Shown here piece after piece: positions 1 to 7,566 of a stretch of DNA of 62,947 nt. The first letter of the stretch is position 1; the number at the start of each line of letters is the position of its first letter. Below the pieces are notes generated by a model. It saw only the letters and a list, made by a program, of their open reading frames with translations. It did no database searches and had not been told where the DNA came from. The position numbers and the translations under genes were made by a program. The stretch comes from UBA2882 sp964619485 (GTDB lineage Bacteria; Bacillota; Clostridia; Lachnospirales; Lachnospiraceae): assembly GCA_964619485.1 (NCBI GenBank), contig CAZUCI010000006.1, positions 1 to 62,947 of the forward strand, written 5' to 3'.

Positions 1-1
1 A

Positions 2-514
2 ATGGATGCTGCAAGAACAGCACTTCGTCTTGGAGCTGAGGTCCACGTTGTATACAGAAGAAGCGAGGAAGAATTGCCTGCCAGAGTGGAAGAGGTACAT
101 CATGCAAAGCAGGAGGGAATCATCTTCGATTTATTGACCAATCCTGTTGAAATTATGTCCGATGAAAATGGTTGGGTTAATGGAATCAAGTGTGTCAAAA
201 TGGAACTTGGTGAGCCGGATGCTTCCGGAAGAAGAAGACCGGTTGTGATTGAAAATTCAGAATTTGTTATGGATGTTGACTGTGTAATCATGTCCCTTGG
301 TACTTCACCAAATCCATTGATTTCGTCCACAACTGATGGATTGGAAGTCAATAAATATAAATGTATTATTGCTGATGAAGAGCATGGAAAAACCACAAAA
401 GAAGGCGTTTATGCCGGTGGAGATGCAGTTACAGGCGCAGCCACAGTTATTCTTGCCATGGGTGCCGGTAAAGCCGGTGCGAAGGGTATTGATGAGTATT
501 TAAGTAATAAATAA
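2..514 (+). CDS. gltA: NADPH-dependent glutamate synthase, small chain (C-terminal part)
   Basis: This is the C-terminal 170 residues of a glutamate synthase small-subunit-type flavoprotein; the 5' part lies before the window. The family passes electrons from NADPH through FAD to the glutamine-using large subunit, or acts alone as a glutamate synthase-like oxidoreductase. Visible marks are the NADPH-domain continuation with VVYRRSEEELPAR, the MSLGTSPNP stretch, and the FAD-contacting GDAVTGAATVILAMGAGK near the C-terminus. The reading frame is open from the first bases, so the ATG at position 2 is internal. An intrinsic terminator follows directly. Family assignment is secure; the exact subtype is inferred. 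Confidence 0.9.
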   Translation: MDAARTALRLGAEVHVVYRRSEEELPARVEEVHHAKQEGIIFDLLTNPVEIMSDENGWVNGIKCVKMELGEPDASGRRRPVVIENSEFVMDVDCVIMSLGTSPNPLISSTTDGLEVNKYKCIIADEEHGKTTKEGVYAGGDAVTGAATVILAMGAGKAGAKGIDEYLSNK

Positions 515-524
515 TTTGTTTTTG

Positions 525-563
525 AAGGGAATTGGGTAAAGAGTGCTCCCAATTCCCTTTTTT
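525..563 (+). terminator. Intrinsic terminator after the glutamate synthase gene
   Basis: A 12-bp stem (AAGGGAATTGGG, 525-536, pairing with 548-559) with an 11-base loop is followed by a run of T. It ends the glutamate synthase transcript. Confidence 0.88.
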
Positions 564-613
564 AAATGTTATGATAATGATGGAAGAAATTTATAATGAC
601 AGGAGGAGTTATT

Positions 614-913
614 GTGGTAAATCATTATGTTTTTTGGAATTTTAAGGAAGATTTAAGTGAAAATGAAAAAGAAGAAGCCTTTATGAAAATGAAAGCTTCC
701 CTGGAAGCAGTAAAAGAAAAGGTGAGCGGCGTGGTTTCGTTAGAGGTAAAGAAAAATGAGTTAGCGTCCAGTAATCGTGATGTTGCTCTTTTGTCCACTT
801 TTGAATCTGTAGAAGCGTTGAATTGTTATCAGGTTCATCCGGAGCATGTGTTAGCCGGTTCTTTTATTAAAACGGTAACCTGTAACCGTACATGCTTTGA
901 TTATGAGCTTTAG
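614..913 (+). CDS. Dabb-family (stress-responsive alpha/beta barrel) protein
   Basis: A 99-residue protein of the Dabb fold, a small dimeric ferredoxin-like barrel found in stress-induced proteins and some enzymes of unknown substrate. The N-terminus VNHYVFWNFKED matches the usual start of the family (histidine then a hydrophobic strand), and the middle carries LEVKKNE and the late STFESVEALNCYQVHPEH segment typical of it. I chose the GTG at 614 because AGGAGG (601-606) lies 7 bases upstream; the in-frame ATG at 596 overlaps this ribosome binding site. The gene stands alone between a terminator and the zinc-ribbon gene. Substrate unknown. Confidence 0.8.
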   Translation: MVNHYVFWNFKEDLSENEKEEAFMKMKASLEAVKEKVSGVVSLEVKKNELASSNRDVALLSTFESVEALNCYQVHPEHVLAGSFIKTVTCNRTCFDYEL

Positions 914-954
914 AAAAAACGCAATTAAATTTTGCTCAAAGAGAGGGGAAAAAT

Positions 955-1860
955 ATGCCATTTTGTCCGGTATGTAAAAATGAATATCGCGAGGGAATTA
1001 CACAGTGCCACGAGTGTAAGGTTCCATTGGTTGCAAGTCTGGATGAGGGTCCTAAGGCAATTGTAACAGAAACAGAAGAAAGACTCACACAAATTAACGA
1101 TTATTGTAAAGCTGCAGGTGTTGTATCTGGCTTTATAGCGTATGAAGAAGAGAGAAGTGCGTATAGTCTTTTCTTTGAAAATGATGAAGCTGATAAAGCA
1201 AAAGAAGCTATACGAAATTTTTTGATGGAAGAGGAATTGAAAGAACTTGCTGATCACATGGATATGGACGTTTCTGAACTGACACCTGAGGTTGTAGCCA
1301 AACTTCAAAAGAAAGAGGCGCAGGAACGTCTGGCAGAACAACAGGCAGAGAGAGACAATAACCCTGGACCCGCAGTATATGAGGATAAACATGTAAAAGC
1401 GGAGGAATATAAATCAAGTGCTTATGTATTACTATTTGTAGGTGGTGTAGGTCTGATTTTACTGGCACTGCTTTATTTTGATATAATACCTGGGTTTAAC
1501 AGTATAAAGAGCAATTATATGCTCCTGGGGGTCATGGGGTTTTTGTTTATTATTTTCCTCATTACAGGCGTGATGTCACTGAATAAGGTAGATCAGATAA
1601 AAGCACTTGCTGCTTCAGAAGAAGATTTGATGGGACGCATTAAAAAAATGATGGAGGAAAAGCTTTCCGCTGATCAGATCGATCATGTCATGAATGAAGC
1701 GGCTGATTTTGCTGATTTATCGGAGGAAGAGAAATATTTTAAAAGAGAAGCATACATGAAAGAACAGATTCTCTTGGAATTTCCTCAAACAGATCATTTA
1801 ATGATTGAAAAATTAACTGACGAAAGATATAACGAGATTTATGAAAATAACAATTATTAG
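955..1860 (+). CDS. Zinc-ribbon membrane protein of unknown function
   Basis: A 301-residue protein. The N-terminus has a zinc ribbon, CPVC at residues 3-6 and CHEC about 12 residues later. A small alpha/beta segment with repeated acidic residues follows (about 40-90), then a charged helical linker, and two membrane segments at about 156-178 and 184-206. The cytosolic tail is acidic and helical. The start has a good ribosome binding site (GAGAGGGG). It overlaps rlmH by 20 bases, so the two are probably translated together. The ribbon suggests binding of metal, nucleic acid or a partner protein, but I do not recognise a named function. Confidence 0.75.
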   Translation: MPFCPVCKNEYREGITQCHECKVPLVASLDEGPKAIVTETEERLTQINDYCKAAGVVSGFIAYEEERSAYSLFFENDEADKAKEAIRNFLMEEELKELADHMDMDVSELTPEVVAKLQKKEAQERLAEQQAERDNNPGPAVYEDKHVKAEEYKSSAYVLLFVGGVGLILLALLYFDIIPGFNSIKSNYMLLGVMGFLFIIFLITGVMSLNKVDQIKALAASEEDLMGRIKKMMEEKLSADQIDHVMNEAADFADLSEEEKYFKREAYMKEQILLEFPQTDHLMIEKLTDERYNEIYENNNY

Positions 1861-2320
1861 TGTTGGAAAGGTAAAAGAATCCTTTTACAGAGATGCAATC
1901 AGAGAATTTACCAAAAGATTGAGTTCCTATTGCAAATTAAATATTGTGGAAGTCGATGATGAAAAAACGCCTGACGGGGCTTCTGAAGCTGTTGAACTGA
2001 TGATTAAAGCAAAAGAGGGAGAGAAAATTATCAGGCATCTGGATGACAGAGCGTTTAAAATCGCTTTGACAATAGACGGAAAGAAATTTGATTCTGTCAG
2101 CTTATCCCAATACCTTGAAAAGCTTGGAGTAAGTGGATATGGACATATTCAGTTTGTAATTGGTGGTTCTCTTGGACTTCATCCGGAGGTTGTACAGAAG
2201 GCAGATTTAAAGCTGAGCTTTTCTGACATGACCTTCCCACATCAGCTTATGCGTGTTATTCTTTTAGAACAGATATATCGTTGCTTTCGTATCCAAAATT
2301 CGGAACCCTATCATAAATAG
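1841..2320 (+). CDS. rlmH: 23S rRNA (pseudouridine-1915-N3)-methyltransferase RlmH
   Basis: RlmH is a SPOUT-class methyltransferase that uses S-adenosylmethionine to methylate pseudouridine 1915 in helix 69 of 23S rRNA, acting on assembled 70S ribosomes. The 159-residue length is normal. The start MKITIISVGKVKE, the knot motif FVIGGSLGLHPEV (about 106-118) and the C-terminal SDMTFPHQLMRVILLEQIYR are all characteristic and intact. The first codons lie inside the end of the zinc-ribbon gene. The stop codon sits inside the stem of its terminator. Confidence 0.96.
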   Translation: MKITIISVGKVKESFYRDAIREFTKRLSSYCKLNIVEVDDEKTPDGASEAVELMIKAKEGEKIIRHLDDRAFKIALTIDGKKFDSVSLSQYLEKLGVSGYGHIQFVIGGSLGLHPEVVQKADLKLSFSDMTFPHQLMRVILLEQIYRCFRIQNSEPYHK

Positions 2321-2331
2321 GGTTCTTTTTT
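2303..2331 (+). terminator. Intrinsic terminator overlapping the rlmH stop
   Basis: Perfect 9-bp stem GAACCCTAT (2303-2311) / ATAGGGTTC (2317-2325) with a 5-base loop and a T run. The stem includes the last codons and stop of rlmH. Confidence 0.9.
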
Positions 2332-2396
2332 CAATATATTGTATAATTTCTCTAATAAATCACCATTTTACACTAATTTTTCATTTATTTTACTTA

Positions 2397-2425
2397 TTGC
2401 ACAAAGTGCAGAAAGTCTGTAATGT
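2397..2425 (+). promoter_or_regulatory. Weak candidate promoter for the LTA-synthase-like gene
   Basis: TTGCAC (2397-2402), 17-base spacer, TAATGT (2420-2425). The -10 matches the consensus poorly. The 142-base gap after the rlmH terminator must hold a promoter; this is the best spacing I can see. Confidence 0.3.
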
Positions 2426-2473
2426 ATGTAGTTGGGTAATACTCTATCTATATACTTAACTGGAGCGTGTAAA

Positions 2474-4597
2474 ATGAAAAAAATTTTAAATAAAATTGGT
2501 GAGAAAATGGGGAAGATAACTCCATTTTTAAATAGATATTCTTTGGTGTTTCATTATCTGCTGGCCTGCATTATATGTCTGTTTGCTGAGACAGTTTCCA
2601 GACATTCTTTTTTGAGTGCCTGCAGCTTTGTGGTTCATTCACCGTTTACCTTTATGTATAATGCATTAATTATATTCGTGACCTTTCTTGGGGTATATTT
2701 CTTTAAGAGAAGGGCTCTTGTGAGAGTTTTCATTTCCACAGTCTGGTGCTTCCTTGGAATTATCAATGGCTGTGTCCTTGCAGAGCGTGTTACACCCTTT
2801 GGCTTTACGGATTTGAAGCTGGTCAGTGATTTATTTGCAATGCAGTCAACCTACTTCACACCGCTCATGGGAATTTTGGCTATTGGAGGAGTATCCCTCT
2901 TTATTGGTCTTTGTATTTTCCTGTTTAAAAATGGCCCTGTTTACCGTGGCAAAATGCATCGCGTATTAATGCTTCTGATTGTTGCGTCCTGCTTTTTATG
3001 GTTTCCAATGGTTACCAACGCAGCAGTGAACAATGATGTTTTAACTGATTATTTTGATAATATTGCACAGGGCTATGAAAGATATGGTTTTGTTTATGGC
3101 TTTTCATCAAGTGTAGTGAACCGTGGAATGGATAAGCCTGAGAACTATTCAGAAGAGGCAGTTAAAGAAGTACTTCATACTGTTTCAGAGAATATGATTT
3201 CAGAAAACAAATTATACCGTGGTGACAGCTATGTATCAGCTGTTTCTTCACAGGTGAATGAAAGTGTATCAGCTAATTCCATTGTGGTTGTCCCGGCTGA
3301 TCCATCTGATCCGGATTCACCGAATATTATTCTGGTTTTACTGGAATCCTTTGTGGACCCGACACAAATCAATTTCCTTAAATTTTCAGAGGACCCGGTT
3401 CCTAATTTCCACAGGCTGGAAAGTGAATTTTCCACCGGCTATCTGGAGGTTCCTGTAGTTGGAGCCGGAACAGCGAATACGGAATTTGAAGTGCTTACAG
3501 GCATGTCCATGAAGTTTTTTGGGACAGGAGAATATCCTTATAAAACCATTTTAAAAACCAACAGCTGCGAAAGTACTGCTTCAGTACTGGCTGACATTGG
3601 ATATGGAACACATGTGGTTCATAATAATAAAGCAAAGTTTTACAGCAGAAATAATGCATTTGCAAAAATGGGATTTGATACCTTTACCAGCAGAGAGTTT
3701 ATGAATATACAGGAATACAATCCACTTGGAAGCTGGCCGACAGATCACATTCTGATCCAGGAAGTGTCAAAATCTCTGGACGCAACCCCTGATCAATCCG
3801 ATTTTGTATATACGATAACGGTACAGGGACATGGTGCTTATCCGACGGAAAAGGTGTTTGACAATCCGGAAATACAGATTTCTGGAAATGATTTAACAGA
3901 GGAAAGCTTTTATCAGTGGGAGTATTACGTAAACGAAATTCATGAGGTTGACAAGTTTATTGGTGATTTAACACAGACACTCTCGGAAAGAAATGAGAAG
4001 ACTCTTGTGGTTATGTTTGGGGATCACCTTCCGACCATGAATCTGGAAAATGAAAATATGAAGAGTGGTGATATCTTTAAAACAAAATATATCACCTGGA
4101 ATAATTTTGGCATGGCAAAGCAGGATTCCAATATCACAGCTTATCAGCTGATGGCAGATATGACGGACCGGATTGGAATCCATGAGGGAACCCTGTTGTC
4201 CTACCATCAAAGTCAGAATGCTGATTTACAAAAGGAAAATGAGCAGAGTTATATAGATGGGCTCAATCTTTTGCAATATGACGTTCTTTATGGTGAAAGG
4301 TATGCATATAATCAACAGGACCTTTATCCAGAGACCAATCTGGAAATGGGACTTAAGGATGCAGTTGTAAGTAGTGCATATATAAAAGACGGCTTTCTGT
4401 ATGTGAGGGGAAGTGATTTTACGCCATGGAGTAAAGTATTTATCAATGGCGATGGAGTAAAAACCAGACAGATTTCGACGCGTTGCCTTCAGGTTGAGCT
4501 GACTGACAATGAGCTGGAAACCGGAGATGAAATCATTGTAAATCAATGTAGTGGAGATACAAGCTTTAGAAGCTCTAACAGTATCATTTTTGAATAG
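2474..4597 (+). CDS. LTA synthase family phosphoglycerol transferase (sulfatase fold)
   Basis: A polytopic enzyme that, by family, transfers glycerol-phosphate from phosphatidylglycerol to a polymer or glycolipid on the outer face of the membrane. About five membrane segments occupy residues 20-190; the rest is an extracellular sulfatase-fold domain. The metal and nucleophile positions of LtaS are visible: Glu in LVLLESF, Thr in GAGTANTEFEVLTG, and the Asp-His pair in VMFGDHLP. I start it at ATG 2474, 8 bases after TGGAG; an upstream in-frame TTG at 2432 lacks a site. 707 residues, longer than LtaS, with about 60 extra C-terminal beta-rich residues. It is monocistronic, and whether it makes true LTA is not shown. 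Confidence 0.87.
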   Translation: MKKILNKIGEKMGKITPFLNRYSLVFHYLLACIICLFAETVSRHSFLSACSFVVHSPFTFMYNALIIFVTFLGVYFFKRRALVRVFISTVWCFLGIINGCVLAERVTPFGFTDLKLVSDLFAMQSTYFTPLMGILAIGGVSLFIGLCIFLFKNGPVYRGKMHRVLMLLIVASCFLWFPMVTNAAVNNDVLTDYFDNIAQGYERYGFVYGFSSSVVNRGMDKPENYSEEAVKEVLHTVSENMISENKLYRGDSYVSAVSSQVNESVSANSIVVVPADPSDPDSPNIILVLLESFVDPTQINFLKFSEDPVPNFHRLESEFSTGYLEVPVVGAGTANTEFEVLTGMSMKFFGTGEYPYKTILKTNSCESTASVLADIGYGTHVVHNNKAKFYSRNNAFAKMGFDTFTSREFMNIQEYNPLGSWPTDHILIQEVSKSLDATPDQSDFVYTITVQGHGAYPTEKVFDNPEIQISGNDLTEESFYQWEYYVNEIHEVDKFIGDLTQTLSERNEKTLVVMFGDHLPTMNLENENMKSGDIFKTKYITWNNFGMAKQDSNITAYQLMADMTDRIGIHEGTLLSYHQSQNADLQKENEQSYIDGLNLLQYDVLYGERYAYNQQDLYPETNLEMGLKDAVVSSAYIKDGFLYVRGSDFTPWSKVFINGDGVKTRQISTRCLQVELTDNELETGDEIIVNQCSGDTSFRSSNSIIFE

Positions 4598-4621
4598 CCA
4601 CACATGTTTTTGATTTTCTTC

Positions 4622-4650
4622 TTGACATAGACGTTTTAAATATATATACT
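4622..4650 (+). promoter_or_regulatory. Strong sigma-A-type promoter upstream of the symporter gene
   Basis: TTGACA (4622-4627), 17-base spacer, TATACT (4645-4650). Expected start of transcription is about 4657, giving a 5' leader of about 113 bases before the symporter gene. The hairpin at 4661-4687 would be almost the first thing transcribed. Confidence 0.75.
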
Positions 4651-4660
4651 GATTTTAGTC

Positions 4661-4691
4661 AACGGAGACAATTTATTTGTCTCCGTTTTTT
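4661..4691 (+). terminator. Terminator-type hairpin just after the promoter
   Basis: Perfect 10-bp stem AACGGAGACA (4661-4670) / TGTCTCCGTT (4678-4687) with a T run. It can terminate the LTA-synthase-like gene, but it also lies a few bases after the start predicted from the promoter at 4622-4650. Confidence 0.8.
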
Positions 4692-4769
4692 GTATTTAAT
4701 TTGTTGTCTGCAGATACAATGGAAGTCATGTGAATAGAAACAAGGATTTTAGAAAAGGAGAATAGGTTT

Positions 4770-6164
4770 ATGGAAAAATTAAATGATTTGATAAGCAGCA
4801 TAGATGCTTTTGTATGGGGGCCTGTTATGCTGATCTTATTGGTAGGAACTGGAATTTATCTGACTGTGCGAACCGGCTTTCTGACCTGGAGAAATCTTCC
4901 TTATGCATTGAAAAGTACCCTGAGCAGGGAGGCACGGACAAAAAACCGTGGTGAGGGAGATGTATCACCGTTTTCAGCATTGACCACAGCGCTTGCAGCG
5001 ACAATAGGAACAGGAAACATTGTTGGTGTCGCTACTGCAATGGCAACCGGTGGACCGGGTGCTCTGGTATGGATGTGGATTTCGGCCTGCTTTGGCCTGA
5101 CTTCCAAGTTCAGTGAATGTATGCTTGCAATTAAATATCGTGAAAAAAATGAACTGGGTGAGATGTCCGGCGGTCCCATGTACACCATGAAAAAAGCATT
5201 TCACAACAAAAAGTTTGGAGCGTTTTCAGGATGGCTGTTTGCTTTCTTTGCGGTGGTTGCCTCCTTTGGCATCGGAAATATGACTCAGGCCAATTCCATT
5301 TCCTCCTCTATTTCAGAGACCTGGAATGTACCGGGATATATAACAGGAATTGTTGTGACAGTACTTGCACTTGTTATTATTGTAGGCGGAATCAAATCTA
5401 TTTCAAAGGTGTCGGCAGTGGTTGTTCCGTTCATGGCAATCTTTTATGTGATAGGTGGACTTATTGTGATTCTTATCAACATACATAATCTTCCGGCTGG
5501 GATTGTTTTGATTTTCAAATGTGCTTTTTCTGTAAAATCTGTTACAGGAGGTGTTCTTGGTTCTGTAACAGCATCCATGATGAGTGGTATGAGATACGGA
5601 GTTGCAAGAGGAGTTTTCTCCAATGAAGCAGGCATGGGTTCGGCAGCCATTACTGCAGCTGCTGCAACAACCGACCATCATGTCAGACAGGGCTATATCA
5701 ATATGACAGGAACCTTCTGGGATACCATAGTTGTCTGCACAATCACCGGTCTTGCGATTGCCTGCTCCGGGGTTCTGGGTCAGACGAATGCTTCAGGGGC
5801 TGTCATTACCGGTTCAGCACTTACTATCGCAGCCTTTAAATCGGCTTTGGGACCTCTGGGAGGCTGGCTGGTTACAATTGGAATTGCTCTTTTTGCTTTC
5901 TCAACAATCCTGGGGTGGGAATATCACGGTGAAAAAGCATTTGAATATTTGTTTAAAACACATAAATATAATATGATTTATCGTGTGGTATTTTCTCTGG
6001 TTGCATATGTCGGGGCAACTGCAACACTGGATATTGTATGGAATCTGTCAGATATTGCCAATGCGCTTATGGCTATTCCAAATTTAATCTGTATGCTTTT
6101 GTTAAGCAACGAAATTGCTAAGGATATAAAAGAGTTTCAGGGAATCTTAAAAAGTGAAAAATAA
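4770..6164 (+). CDS. Sodium:alanine (amino acid) symporter, AgcS family
   Basis: A 464-residue polytopic membrane protein of the alanine or glycine:cation symporter family, which brings small neutral amino acids into the cell with sodium. The family signatures are present: SPFSALTTALAATIGTGNI near residue 70, GGPMYTM near 130, and the FSNEAGMGSAAITAAAA stretch near 285. About ten to eleven membrane segments are evident. The ATG has AAAAGGAG upstream. It has its own promoter and a terminator follows, so it is a single-gene unit. Substrate preference (alanine, glycine or other) cannot be read from sequence. Confidence 0.92.
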   Translation: MEKLNDLISSIDAFVWGPVMLILLVGTGIYLTVRTGFLTWRNLPYALKSTLSREARTKNRGEGDVSPFSALTTALAATIGTGNIVGVATAMATGGPGALVWMWISACFGLTSKFSECMLAIKYREKNELGEMSGGPMYTMKKAFHNKKFGAFSGWLFAFFAVVASFGIGNMTQANSISSSISETWNVPGYITGIVVTVLALVIIVGGIKSISKVSAVVVPFMAIFYVIGGLIVILINIHNLPAGIVLIFKCAFSVKSVTGGVLGSVTASMMSGMRYGVARGVFSNEAGMGSAAITAAAATTDHHVRQGYINMTGTFWDTIVVCTITGLAIACSGVLGQTNASGAVITGSALTIAAFKSALGPLGGWLVTIGIALFAFSTILGWEYHGEKAFEYLFKTHKYNMIYRVVFSLVAYVGATATLDIVWNLSDIANALMAIPNLICMLLLSNEIAKDIKEFQGILKSEK

Positions 6165-6188
6165 GCGTAACTGAATACAGAGACAGGA

Positions 6189-6236
6189 ATTGAGTGCCTT
6201 TTTAGATAAATTCTGGAAAGGTACTTAATTTTTTTG
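6189..6236 (+). terminator. Intrinsic terminator after the symporter gene
   Basis: A 13-bp stem with two G-U pairs, ATTGAGTGCCTTT pairing with AAAGGTACTTAAT, followed by seven T. Confidence 0.8.
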
Positions 6237-6281
6237 AGCTGTTATGATATGATAAAGCTATTAAGAAATCAGGTGGATAAT

Positions 6282-6584
6282 ATGTCAGATTTATCATTTG
6301 CAGATGTAAAGGTTCATAACGAAATTGAATATTGTACAGTTCATGATATAGATGTTAAGGCAAAGATTGAAAAGGCATTTTTACATGAACGAATTTCTTA
6401 CTACGAAAAATGGGAGGATATCCCATTTTTTAAGCGTTTGTTTGGCGAGAAGGAGCATTGCAGATGCACCCTGTGCATTAACAGCATGCAGAAAGAAAAA
6501 GCCAATGAAGTGATGGAGAAGCTTGGTCTTGATCAGGGACAGGTTGAAATGATTTTAAAAAGAGTTGATAAAACATTCTTTTGA
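6282..6584 (+). CDS. Small conserved-looking Cys-containing protein, function unknown
   Basis: A 100-residue soluble protein I do not recognise. The middle has a short cysteine cluster, HCRCTLC, about residues 63-69, that could bind a metal; the C-terminal third is helical (EKANEVMEKLGLDQGQVEM). I take ATG 6282 as start because AGGTGG (6271-6276) precedes it; in-frame TTG 6234 and ATG 6249 lie further up without a site. The stop is 14 bases before the NYN-LOTUS start, so the two are very probably cotranscribed and may work together. No mark of a nuclease or of DNA binding is seen. Confidence 0.6.
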   Translation: MSDLSFADVKVHNEIEYCTVHDIDVKAKIEKAFLHERISYYEKWEDIPFFKRLFGEKEHCRCTLCINSMQKEKANEVMEKLGLDQGQVEMILKRVDKTFF

Positions 6585-6598
6585 CAGAGGAGGATAAG

Positions 6599-7525
6599 GT
6601 GGAAGAAAAAAAATATGCATTGCTGATTGATTCAGACAATGTCTCAGCAGAGTACGTACAAAAGATTCTGGATGAGCTAACAAAATATGGAATTGTCACG
6701 ATTAAAAGAATTTATGGGGACTGGACGAAAAGCAACAGCGACAAATGGAAAAATGTCCTATTAACGAATTCCATTCAGCCAATGCAGCAGTTTGCATATA
6801 CAAAGGGGAAAAATGCTACAGATTCCTTTATGATTATCGATGCGATGGACATCCTGTATTCCAACAATGTGGAAGGCTTCTGCCTGGTGACAAGCGACAG
6901 CGATTTTACCAGACTGGCATGCAGACTTCGTGAGGAAGGTAAAAATGTAATCGGTATGGGTGAGACGAAAACTCCCGAGGCTTTTGTCAGTGCCTGTGAC
7001 CGATTTATTTATTTAAATAATATAGCCGGAAATGATGCAAGTATTGGAACAGGGCAGCTTAAGGCTTCCAAGCATATTCGCAGACAGAAGGACATTGAGA
7101 AGGCAATTCTTGAGATTCTGGATGAAAATGAGGATGCAGGAAAGTCCAAAACTGACATTGGTGAAGTTGGCAGCCGTCTGCTGAAAAAATATCCGGATTT
7201 TGATGTTAGAAACTATGGATATAATAAGTTCTCCACCTTCTGTGAGGGATTGGAAACCATAGGACTTATCAGAAATAATAACAGTATTTTACTGTATGAG
7301 GCAAATAAAGAGGATCTTCAGATTGCCAAGGTCATTATGGATATTTTGCTTGGTTATGAAAAAGAAGGTATTGAGCTCAGTCTTCTTGCCACAAAAATCA
7401 AAGCGGTTAATAAAGATTTTTCAGTAAAAAAGTTTGGCTTCAGTCAGTTCAAAAAGTTTATTAAAAGCTTTTCTTTTGTGGAAATCCGGACAGAAGAAAA
7501 TAAGGAAAAGGTTTTTTTGCGTTAA
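6599..7525 (+). CDS. NYN-domain protein with two LOTUS/OST-HTH-like domains
   Basis: A 308-residue protein. Residues 5-135 form a NYN (PIN-like) domain with the acidic residues expected of a metal-dependent RNase: LLIDSDNVS at the start, TDSFMIIDAMD in the middle and VTSDSDF before the last strand. Residues about 160-230 form a LOTUS/OST-HTH domain (YPDFDVRNYGYNKFS), and about 240-305 look like a second, weaker copy (FSVKKFGFSQFKKF). The family is thought to bind RNA through LOTUS and cut or hold it with NYN. GTG 6599 is chosen because GAGGAGG ends 5 bases upstream. It follows the small Cys protein and precedes pdp. Confidence 0.85.
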   Translation: MEEKKYALLIDSDNVSAEYVQKILDELTKYGIVTIKRIYGDWTKSNSDKWKNVLLTNSIQPMQQFAYTKGKNATDSFMIIDAMDILYSNNVEGFCLVTSDSDFTRLACRLREEGKNVIGMGETKTPEAFVSACDRFIYLNNIAGNDASIGTGQLKASKHIRRQKDIEKAILEILDENEDAGKSKTDIGEVGSRLLKKYPDFDVRNYGYNKFSTFCEGLETIGLIRNNNSILLYEANKEDLQIAKVIMDILLGYEKEGIELSLLATKIKAVNKDFSVKKFGFSQFKKFIKSFSFVEIRTEENKEKVFLR

Positions 7526-7530
7526 GGAGA

Positions 7531-7566
7531 ATGAAAACAAAGGCAATCCTGGAGGAATGCGTATGA
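7531..7566 (+). other. Possible 11-codon leader ORF overlapping the pdp start
   Basis: ATG 7531 has AAGGAGA just upstream and reads 11 codons (MKTKAILEECV) to a TGA that overlaps the pdp ATG as ATGA. It contains the pdp ribosome binding site (GGAGG, 7551-7555). This could couple translation of the two genes, or be chance; no homology can be judged at this size. Confidence 0.25.

Noticed and set aside
100..396. Open frame on the minus strand across the glutamate synthase gene, and many similar antisense frames (for example 25772-26545 and 49569-50075).
   Set aside because: They lie opposite strongly conserved genes and lack ribosome binding sites and protein-like composition.
596..913. ATG at 596 as start of the Dabb gene, with TATAAT at 592-597 as its promoter.
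   Set aside because: The ATG precedes the AGGAGG site, and a start from that -10 would begin inside the ribosome binding site. GTG 614 fits better.
4226..4603. Antisense frame at the end of the LTA-synthase-like gene.
   Set aside because: Shadow of the coding strand; no start signal.
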